Assembly: GCA_022709605.1 (NCBI GenBank)
Contig: JAKLIM010000286.1
Span: 1-5,000, forward strand
DNA length: 5,000 bases
Direction: 5' to 3'
DNA from: Bacteroidota bacterium
GTDB taxonomy: Bacteria; Bacteroidota; Bacteroidia; Bacteroidales; Paludibacteraceae
Position 1 is the first letter of the stretch; the number at the start of each line of letters is the position of its first letter. Positions 1 through 4,751 of this stretch are shown here, one piece after another. The notes below the pieces were generated by a model. It had not been told where the DNA came from and made no database searches. It was given only the letters and a program-made list of their open reading frames with translations. The translations under genes were made by a program, and so were the position numbers.

Positions 1-3
1 TTA

Positions 4-49
4 AAAACTCTCAAAGGTTCAACTGAATTTTTTGAGAGTTTTATTTTTT
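4..49 (+). terminator. Intrinsic terminator of an upstream rightward gene
   Basis: A perfect 12-bp inverted repeat pairs 4-15 with 31-42 around a 15-nt loop and is followed by a T-rich run (39-49). This is the shape of a rho-independent terminator for a plus-strand gene lying before the window. The stem is AT-rich except for the CTCTC/GAGAG core. No coding sequence of that gene is visible here. Confidence 0.7.
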
Positions 50-62
50 ATCAATTACTTTG
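32..62 (+). promoter_or_regulatory. Candidate Bacteroidota-type promoter of the PanE-family gene
   Basis: TTG at 32-34 and TTACTTTG at 55-62 are spaced 20 nt apart. They resemble the Bacteroidota -33 (TTG) and -7 (TAnnTTTG) boxes, with one mismatch in the -7 box. Transcription would begin near position 69, leaving a leader of about 20 nt. The -33 box would lie inside the right arm of the upstream terminator hairpin. This is an inference from consensus only. Confidence 0.4.
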
Positions 63-90
63 TTGCATTAAATTTTAAGAATGAACAGAT

Positions 91-1014
91 ATGAAAAAGT
101 TGAAAATAGTTATAGTTGGACTTGGTGGCGTGGGTGGATATTACGGTGGATTGTTATCAAAAAAATATGCTGATCATCCGGATGTGGAAATCTATTTTGT
201 GGCACGCGGTGCACATCTTAAAAAAGTGCAAAAAGACGGTTTGACAGTAATTACAGAAAATGGCACCTTCGTTACACGACCAACCTTAGCAACAGACAAT
301 GTGCTTGAAATTGGGAAAGCCGATTATGTTATTTTAACCACAAAAAGTTATGATATTACATCTACCATTGAGCAGATAAATCCTTGTCTGAAAGAAGATA
401 CAGTAATTTTACCATTGCTTAATGGAGCTGATATAAGTCATAAAATCAGAAAATTATTACCAGAAATTGAGGTCTGGAATGGCTGCGTTTATATTGTTGG
501 ACGACTGAACGAACCGGGTGTGGTTGAAAGTTCGGGTGGCGTACACGATTTATTTTTCGGACATGAAAACCGTACTTCTGAACGATTACTTTGGATGGAA
601 AAAATAATGAAAGATGCCGGAATCAAGGCCGTTTTTAGCGAAAATATCCGAATGATAATCTGGCGTAAATTTATTTTCATTTCGTCAACGGCCTCTCTTA
701 CATCTTATTATAATGTAGGTTTCCGCGATGTGCTGACCGATGAAAATCGCAAAGCAATGACAATTGCTATTTTAAAAGAAGTAGCAGCAGTGGCTGCAGC
801 AGAAGGGATTACTTTTGAAACAGACATTATTGAAACAACCATTCGTCACATCGAAAAATTACCATTTGGAACAACTTCCTCAATGCACACGGATTTTCAG
901 GCCGGTAGAAATACAGAATTAAACACGCTTACCGAAATTGTAATTGAATTAGGGAAAAAGCACGGAGTACCAACACCAATGTATGAAATGGTGTTTGAAG
1001 CTTTAAAATCGTAA
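91..1014 (+). CDS. Ketopantoate reductase (PanE/ApbA) family NAD(P)H-dependent oxidoreductase
   Basis: This 307-residue cytoplasmic protein has the two-domain layout and length of 2-dehydropantoate 2-reductase (E. coli PanE has 303), which uses NADPH to reduce ketopantoate to pantoate for vitamin B5 and CoA. The N-terminal Rossmann domain shows G10-x-G12-x-x-G15 after the first beta strand. R39 lies at the end of the second strand, where PanE contacts the NADPH phosphate. K85 and N111 (LLNG) correspond to conserved active-site positions. The C-terminal helical domain supplies the likely catalytic lysine K193 (WRK), then S264 and E276 (SSMHTDF...NTE). By my alignment, E. coli N180 and N184 are replaced by I197 and A201, so the natural substrate may be another 2-oxo compound. 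The start at 91 places the first strand directly before the glycine motif. An ATG at 81 is out of frame. It appears monocistronic, between terminators at 4-49 and 1039-1099. The family call is firm; the exact substrate is not. Confidence 0.9.
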   Translation: MKKLKIVIVGLGGVGGYYGGLLSKKYADHPDVEIYFVARGAHLKKVQKDGLTVITENGTFVTRPTLATDNVLEIGKADYVILTTKSYDITSTIEQINPCLKEDTVILPLLNGADISHKIRKLLPEIEVWNGCVYIVGRLNEPGVVESSGGVHDLFFGHENRTSERLLWMEKIMKDAGIKAVFSENIRMIIWRKFIFISSTASLTSYYNVGFRDVLTDENRKAMTIAILKEVAAVAAAEGITFETDIIETTIRHIEKLPFGTTSSMHTDFQAGRNTELNTLTEIVIELGKKHGVPTPMYEMVFEALKS

Positions 1015-1038
1015 GGTTTTGCTTTAAGTGTAAAAAAT

Positions 1039-1099
1039 AATAAAAGAAGAATAATTGAACCTGCCTACCGCAGGCAGGTTCAATTATTCTTCTTTTATT
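1039..1099. terminator. Long perfect hairpin after the PanE-family gene; likely bidirectional terminator
   Basis: Positions 1039-1066 pair perfectly with 1072-1099 (28 bp) around a 5-nt loop, starting 24 nt after the stop codon at 1014. The outer 21 bp of each arm are AT-rich, with T-rich 3' sides on both strands (TTCTTTTATTT on plus; ATTTTTTA on minus from 1031-1038). It could therefore end the gene on the left and stop read-through from the leftward ettA-like gene. The inner 7 bp are a GC-rich palindromic unit, listed separately. Stem length and perfection are unusual for a plain terminator. Confidence 0.75.
1060..1078 (+). repeat. GC-rich 19-nt palindromic unit, copy 1 (hairpin apex)
   Basis: The 19-nt string cctgcctaccgcaggcagg has 7-bp arms (1060-1066 with 1072-1078) around a 5-nt loop. 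It is 14/19 G+C in AT-rich surroundings. It lies exactly at the centre of a longer inverted repeat. Removing it would leave the 21-nt flanks 1039-1059 and 1079-1099 as one uninterrupted palindrome. A second copy in inverted orientation, 17/19 identical, lies at 1155-1173. This looks like a dispersed REP-like intergenic repeat, but the number of copies in the genome cannot be seen from this window. Confidence 0.75.
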
Positions 1100-1143
1100 T
1101 AAATATGATTATCCGCATAAAGTCTTATAATGGGAATTTGAGT

Positions 1144-1223
1144 TGGGTCTCGCGCCTACCTGCTGTAGGCAGGATTTTTAATCGCGGTTTTAAAAAATCC
1201 GCGATTAAAAATCACGAGACCCA
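1144..1223. repeat. Long interrupted inverted repeat in the intergenic region
   Basis: The outer arms are TGGGTCTCG at 1144-1152 and its complement at 1215-1223. The inner arms of 15 bp are 1173-1187 and 1199-1213, extended by TTT/AAA at 1189-1191 and 1195-1197. The left arm carries about 19 extra bases (copy 2 of the palindromic unit) with no partner on the right. Without it the structure is an almost continuous hairpin of about 25 bp with a single C/A mismatch (1153 and 1214). It lies 160 nt beyond the stop of the leftward ettA-like gene and could help end that transcript, though it lacks a clean T-run on the minus strand. Confidence 0.8.
1155..1173 (-). repeat. GC-rich 19-nt palindromic unit, copy 2 (within a hairpin arm)
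   Basis: Read on the minus strand this is cctgcctacagcaggtagg, matching copy 1 (1060-1078) at 17 of 19 positions. In the direct orientation only 15 positions match, so the two copies are inverted relative to each other. It can fold alone through gcctac/gtaggc (1154-1159 with 1165-1170). It accounts exactly for the extra bases in the left arm of the hairpin at 1144-1223. The ends are ambiguous by one base because G occurs at both 1154 and 1173. Confidence 0.7.
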
Positions 1224-1383
1224 CTTCATTTTACTTTAATTCTGCGTATAAAAACAGTAGGTTGTTTTGCTGATAATAATATTTTTTAAAATATATAAGT
1301 CAATATTTCAAACATTTAAAACTTGTATAATGCTTAATCTATTTTACATTATTACATTTCTCCATTTTACATTTCTCAATTTA
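1224..1383. other. AT-rich gene-free stretch downstream of the ettA-like gene
   Basis: This is the rest of the 369-nt intergenic region. There is no plausible coding sequence. Most of it is AT-rich, including a 7-bp A/T palindrome at 1279-1294. The part next to the ettA-like stop holds three copies of ttacatt (1344-1350, 1352-1358, 1367-1373). Two of these are part of an 11-nt repeat ttacatttctc with a 15-nt period (1352-1362, 1367-1377). No RNA gene is recognisable. Confidence 0.6.
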
Positions 1384-3054
1384 CTACACCATCAATTTTT
1401 TATACCTGATTCGTTTCGGACCTTCATCGCCTAAACGCATTTTCTTGTTTTCTTCGTATTCAGAATATGATCCTTCAAAAACAAACACTTCGGAGTTGCC
1501 TTCGAATGCAATAATATGCGTGCAGATACGATCTAAAAACCAGCGGTCGTGAGAAATAACCACTGCACAACCGGCAAATCCTTCGAGACCTTCTTCCAAT
1601 GCCCGGAGTGTATTCACATCAATATCATTGGTTGGCTCATCGAGCAACAATACGTTAGCTTCCGATTTCAATGTCAATGCTAAATGCAGACGATTTCGTT
1701 CGCCACCCGAAAGCACACCGCAAAGTTTTTCCTGATCGCCACCGGCAAAATTGAACCGCGAAAGAAAAGCACGGGCATTAATTTCTCTGCCACCCACACG
1801 AATAAAGTCGGTGCCGCCCGAAATTACCTGATAAACAGATTTTTCAGGATCAATATCGGTATGACTTTGATCTACATAACCAATTTTCACGGTTTCGCCA
1901 ACCTCAAAAGTTCCTTTATCGGCATGTTCCAAACCCATCATCATGCGGAAAAGAGTCGTTTTACCGGCACCGTTTGGTCCGATAATGCCAACAATTCCAT
2001 TGGGTGGTAACATAAAATTCAGATTATCAAACAATAATTTTTCGCCAAAGGCTTTTGAAACATTTATGGCTTCAACCACTTTATTTCCCAAACGTGGTCC
2101 GTTGGGAATAAATATTTCAAGTTTTTCCTCTTTTTCTTTTTGATCTTCGTTAATTAATCGGTCGTAAGCTTCCAAACGGGCTTTACCTTTGGCATGACGA
2201 GCTTTGGGAGCCATACGAACCCATTCCAACTCGCGTTCAAGGGTTTTGCGACGCTTGCTGGCTTGTTTTTCTTCGCCGGCCATCCGGGCTGTTTTCTGTT
2301 CGAGCCACGATGTATAATTTCCTTTCCACGGAATACCTTCACCACGGTCGAGTTCGAGAATCCAACCGGAAACATTATCTAAGAAATAACGGTCGTGCGT
2401 AATGGCAATCACCGTTCCTGCATATTGTTGCAAGTGATGTTCCAACCATTCCACCGATTCAGCATCGAGGTGATTGGTAGGCTCATCGAGCAACAAAATA
2501 TCAGGATTTCGAAGCAATAAGCGGCACAAAGCCACGCGGCGCTTCTCACCTCCCGACAAATTCTCAACCATCCAATCTTCAGGTGGACAGCGAAGTGCAT
2601 CCATCGCGCGATCAAGCTTATTATCTAAATTCCAGGCATCTGCATGGTCCAGTAATTCCTGCAATTCACCCTGACGAGCAATCAATTTATCGAAATCGGC
2701 ATCCGGTTCAGCAAATTGTTCATTGATATGATCGTATTCGGCAATCATATCCACAATTTCCTGCACGCCTTCCTGTACAATTTCTTTTACCGTTTTGGTC
2801 GGATCAAGTTTTGGATCCTGTTCCAGGTAACCCACTGAATATCCGGGTGAGAAAACTACTTCACCATCAAACGATTTTTCGACACCGGCAATAATTTTTA
2901 ATAAGGTTGATTTACCCGAGCCGTTCAAACCAATGATTCCGATTTTAGCTCCGTAAAAAAACGAAAGGTAAATGTTGTTCAATACTTTTTTTTGAGGTGG
3001 AAAAGTTTTACTTACACCCACCATCGAGAAAATTACTTTTTTATCGTCAGCCAT
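1384..3054 (-). CDS. ettA: ABC-F family translation factor, EttA-like (energy-dependent translational throttle)
   Basis: This 556-residue soluble protein has two ATP-binding cassettes and no membrane segments, almost the length of E. coli EttA (555). Cassette 1 has Walker A GLNGSGKST at 42-50, signature LSGGE at 166-170, and Walker B with catalytic E191 (LLLDEPTNHLD). Cassette 2 has Walker A GPNGAGKTT at 359-367, signature LSGGE at 448-452, and Walker B with E473 (LLLDEPTNDID). The helical insert at about 95-150 is the EttA 'arm', which in E. coli reaches the L1 stalk. The charged linker at about 240-320, with the WVRMAPKARHAKGKARLEAYDRL segment, is the P-site tRNA-interaction motif region typical of EttA. 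In E. coli, EttA binds the ribosomal E site and couples the first peptide bond to the ATP/ADP ratio. The start at 3054 gives a normal N-terminus. It is transcribed alone, from a promoter near 3106. A resistance-type ABC-F is less likely because the whole length, arm and linker match EttA. Confidence 0.95.
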   Translation of the reverse strand: MADDKKVIFSMVGVSKTFPPQKKVLNNIYLSFFYGAKIGIIGLNGSGKSTLLKIIAGVEKSFDGEVVFSPGYSVGYLEQDPKLDPTKTVKEIVQEGVQEIVDMIAEYDHINEQFAEPDADFDKLIARQGELQELLDHADAWNLDNKLDRAMDALRCPPEDWMVENLSGGEKRRVALCRLLLRNPDILLLDEPTNHLDAESVEWLEHHLQQYAGTVIAITHDRYFLDNVSGWILELDRGEGIPWKGNYTSWLEQKTARMAGEEKQASKRRKTLERELEWVRMAPKARHAKGKARLEAYDRLINEDQKEKEEKLEIFIPNGPRLGNKVVEAINVSKAFGEKLLFDNLNFMLPPNGIVGIIGPNGAGKTTLFRMMMGLEHADKGTFEVGETVKIGYVDQSHTDIDPEKSVYQVISGGTDFIRVGGREINARAFLSRFNFAGGDQEKLCGVLSGGERNRLHLALTLKSEANVLLLDEPTNDIDVNTLRALEEGLEGFAGCAVVISHDRWFLDRICTHIIAFEGNSEVFVFEGSYSEYEENKKMRLGDEGPKRIRYKKLMV

Positions 3055-3105
3055 AAAGAAATTTACTATTTTATCAGTTACTATTTACTATTTTTTTGAA
3101 GAATG

Positions 3106-3113
3106 CAAAGATA
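3106..3113 (-). promoter_or_regulatory. -7 promoter box of the ettA-like gene
   Basis: On the minus strand this reads TATCTTTG, a perfect match to the Bacteroidota TAnnTTTG box. The extended string TATCTTTGCA is the same as that before coaD. Transcription would begin near 3099, giving a leader of about 45 nt. No good TTG is seen at the expected -33 distance, so the upstream half is weak. The leader (3055-3099) contains three ttactatt repeats (plus-strand reading) and no Shine-Dalgarno sequence. Confidence 0.55.
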
Positions 3114-3203
3114 CAAAGAAAGAGGGAATTCGGAAATCTGAAAATGAAGAAATTTGGTATAAAAGATGAAAGGAGATTGTTACGAAATTAAGCAACTTTT
3201 ATT

Positions 3204-3245
3204 TTGAAAAAAAGCCTGTAACTCATTAAAAAAAAGTTACAGGCT
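3204..3245 (-). terminator. Intrinsic terminator of the outer-membrane protein gene
   Basis: An 11-bp perfect stem pairs 3235-3245 with 3213-3223 around an 11-nt loop. On the minus strand it is followed directly by a run of T residues (complement of 3206-3212). It begins 33 nt after the stop codon at 3278 and before the ettA promoter, so it separates two genes of the same orientation into independent transcripts. Confidence 0.85.
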
Positions 3246-3277
3246 AAACGGTGTGGAATCATTAAAGAGAAAAATGT

Positions 3278-3913
3278 TTAGAATAATTTCCAGGCCAATG
3301 AAACTACAAAAGTACTTGAAGGATCAAATTTAACGTTCTCTATTTTAGTTTCATACATATCACCAATCAGATTGTATTGCAAATCCAACGCAAACATAAG
3401 CACATCAACTCCGGCGCCAAGTTCAAATCCAAGGTTTGCTTTTTTAACATCCGAAATAAATTCGCCCACATCCGAAACTCTGGGTGTAGAACCGGCATCG
3501 AACCGGAGTTTGGGACCCGCAAAAGCTCTGATATTAGCAATTCTGAGATCGAGTAATTTAATACCAAAAAGTATTGGTACGTCGATGGTTTTTATTTCAG
3601 CAAATTTATCGGGTGTAATTTCGTTATTAACCAAATCGTCTAAAGTAATTTCATATTGCTTTTTTTCGAGCGAATATAAAATCGACGGTTCAATATAAAA
3701 TTTCTTCTTGATAAACCGGGCAAATGCTCCCATGTGAAAATTATTCCAAACCTCATGTTGAACAGAATTCAGATTGTATGACCCATCGAAAACCGTTCCG
3801 AAATTATTGGCGGATAATGAAGAATTGTATCCGGCTTTAATGCCAAAATTAAATTGAGCAGATACAGAAGTAAAGGAAAGCAGAATTACTGCTACAAATA
3901 GGGTACGTTTCAT
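3278..3913 (-). CDS. Secreted outer-membrane beta-barrel protein (PorT-like family)
   Basis: This 211-residue protein begins with a clear signal peptide: MKR, a hydrophobic core, then SVSA with likely cleavage before Q20. The mature part consists of alternating amphipathic beta strands, for example FNFGIKAGYN (21-30), KFYIEPSILYSLEKKQY (71-87), IDVPILFGIKL (110-120), IRAFAGPKLRFDAG (128-141), LGFELGAGVDVLMFALDLQYNLI (161-183), and the closing strand TFVVSLAWKLF ending in Phe. The C-terminal aromatic residue, the 'DVPIL' strand and the 'AGP' turn fit the small porin-like barrels of Bacteroidota often annotated as 'PorT family' or 'outer membrane beta-barrel domain' (Pfam OMP_b-brl_2). About eight strands would fit the length. 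The specific role and ligand are unknown; the family name does not imply a role in type IX secretion as for true PorT. It is monocistronic, with its own promoter at 4007-4038 and terminator at 3204-3245. Confidence 0.85.
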   Translation of the reverse strand: MKRTLFVAVILLSFTSVSAQFNFGIKAGYNSSLSANNFGTVFDGSYNLNSVQHEVWNNFHMGAFARFIKKKFYIEPSILYSLEKKQYEITLDDLVNNEITPDKFAEIKTIDVPILFGIKLLDLRIANIRAFAGPKLRFDAGSTPRVSDVGEFISDVKKANLGFELGAGVDVLMFALDLQYNLIGDMYETKIENVKFDPSSTFVVSLAWKLF

Positions 3914-4006
3914 TATTCTTTTTCTTTAAGTAAAATTAAACACTTTAATTCAGTGTAAAGCTAATGTTTAGAATAAAACATGCCTATGAGCTATAAATTA
4001 ACTGCG

Positions 4007-4038
4007 CAAAGTTAGAAATATTATTAAATTAATAGCAA
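4007..4038 (-). promoter_or_regulatory. Promoter of the outer-membrane protein gene
   Basis: On the minus strand, TAACTTTG (4014-4007) is a perfect TAnnTTTG -7 box, and TTG (4038-4036) lies 21 nt upstream as the -33 box. Transcription would begin near 4000, giving a leader of about 87 nt. The leader contains a short inverted repeat atgttt/aaacat (3964-3969 with 3976-3981). It is arranged back to back with the coaD promoter. Confidence 0.65.
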
Positions 4039-4065
4039 AAAAAATAAACATATTTTGCAATATTC

Positions 4066-4094
4066 TTCAAAGGCAATTAAAATTAATATCTTTG
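4066..4094 (+). promoter_or_regulatory. Promoter of coaD
   Basis: TATCTTTG at 4087-4094 is a perfect Bacteroidota -7 box. TTC at 4066-4068, 18 nt upstream, is a one-mismatch -33 box. Transcription would begin near 4101, leaving a leader of about 100 nt that is rich in AT inverted repeats. The divergent promoter for the outer-membrane protein gene starts 27 nt to the left, so the two could share a regulator-binding region, but no operator is evident. Confidence 0.6.
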
Positions 4095-4104
4095 CAAATG
4101 TTTT

Positions 4105-4160
4105 ATTTCAAATTATTACAGTTTAAATTCATTTTCAATTTAAACATTTCAAATTGAAAT
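4105..4160 (+). repeat. Nested AT-rich repeats in the coaD leader
   Basis: A perfect 9-bp inverted repeat, gtttaaatt/aatttaaac (4121-4129 with 4137-4145, loop cattttc), is flanked by two direct copies of atttcaaatt (4105-4114 and 4146-4155). The right copy is part of a second palindrome, atttcaa-a-ttgaaat (4146-4160). All of it lies in the predicted 5' leader. The stems are almost entirely A-T and would be weak in RNA, so a DNA-level site is as likely as an RNA structure. Confidence 0.5.
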
Positions 4161-4201
4161 AATTAGTACAAGAATTGAACCAAATAAAAGTTTTCTGAAT
4201 A

Positions 4202-4654
4202 ATGAAACGTGCTATTTTTCCCGGAACTTTCGACCCCTTTACAATCGGTCATTACAGCATTGTGAATCGTGGATTGGAGTTATTTGACGAGATTGTGATT
4301 GGAATTGGGTCTAATCAATCGAAAAAAACACTGTTTTCAGTTGAAAAACGTATGGAAATGATCAGACAAGCATTTGAAAATGAACCGCGTGTAAAAATTG
4401 AATCGTACAACAGCCTCACCGTTGATTTTGCCGAAAAAGTAAATGCACGGTTTATTTTAAGGGGATTACGATCGGTTGGCGATTTTGAGTACGAACGAAC
4501 CATTGGTGATACAAATCATATACTCACAGGAATTGAAACGGTAATTCTCTGTACGTATAGTACTTACGCGCACATTTCATCAACGGTAGCGCGCGATTTG
4601 ATATCGTATGGAAAAGACATTACCGGGTTTTTGCCTCCAAACGTGAAATTGTAA
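4202..4654 (+). CDS. coaD: Phosphopantetheine adenylyltransferase
   Basis: This enzyme transfers AMP from ATP to 4'-phosphopantetheine, making dephospho-CoA, the penultimate step of CoA synthesis in the cytoplasm; the bacterial form is usually a hexamer. The 150 residues align with E. coli CoaD (159) from the first residues. Visible features are PGTFDPFT-x-GH at 7-17 with the nucleotidyltransferase T/HxGH residues T14 and H17; SKK at 40-42, with K41 matching E. coli K42; RGLR at 87-90, matching R88 and R91; DFEYE at 94-98; N105; and ISST at 125-128 before the final helix. The arginine that normally follows the conserved Asn (R107 in E. coli) is H106 here. The ATG at 4202 aligns with family starts; there is no Shine-Dalgarno sequence, only an A/T-rich upstream region. 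The S41 protease gene follows after 97 nt without a terminator, suggesting co-transcription. Confidence 0.96.
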   Translation: MKRAIFPGTFDPFTIGHYSIVNRGLELFDEIVIGIGSNQSKKTLFSVEKRMEMIRQAFENEPRVKIESYNSLTVDFAEKVNARFILRGLRSVGDFEYERTIGDTNHILTGIETVILCTYSTYAHISSTVARDLISYGKDITGFLPPNVKL

Positions 4655-4751
4655 AAACTTTTAAACGGTTACATTTCGACAATCAATTAGTTCGTTTTTT
4701 GAAAACTAAATATTATTATAAAAATTAAAAAAAAGAATTCATTCAATATTT

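Noticed and set aside
81..83. ATG at 81 as an earlier start for the PanE-family gene
   Set aside because: It is in a different reading frame from the gene, and the start at 91 places the first beta strand and glycine motif at the normal position.
1039..1223. Possible CRISPR array from the repeated 19-nt unit
   Set aside because: There are only two copies, in opposite orientation, with different flanking hairpins, no regular spacers and no cas genes.
1684..2010. A 108-codon open frame on the plus strand inside the ettA-like gene
   Set aside because: It lies wholly antisense to a gene with complete ABC-F motifs, has no family features and no promoter-like start; it is a by-product of the codon use of the real gene. 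The same holds for the other opposite-strand and overlapping frames in this gene, in the barrel gene (3372-3698 plus), in the PanE-family gene (489-680 minus) and in coaD (4315-4503 minus).
1384..3054. An ABC-F antibiotic-resistance protein
   Set aside because: The length, the arm insert and the linker all fit EttA, and there is no long antibiotic-resistance-type extension of the interdomain linker.
3273..3975. A 13-nt direct repeat aatgtttagaata at 3273-3285 and 3963-3975 flanking the barrel gene
   Set aside because: One copy overlaps the end of the coding sequence and the other lies in the leader; there are no terminal inverted repeats or transposase, and a 13-nt AT-rich match within 700 nt is compatible with chance.
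4098..4157. A 19-codon open frame upstream of coaD that could be a leader peptide
   Set aside because: Its ATG lies at or before the predicted transcription start and it encodes a featureless A/T-codon peptide; there is no sign of an attenuator.
91..4654. A CoA-synthesis gene cluster (PanE family plus CoaD)
   Set aside because: The two genes are more than 3 kb apart, separated by two leftward genes and several terminators, and the PanE-family member may not act on ketopantoate.
4687..4709. A hairpin ttagtt/aactaa between coaD and the protease gene as a terminator
   Set aside because: The stem is only 6 bp, mostly A-T, with the T-run inside the loop and not after the stem.
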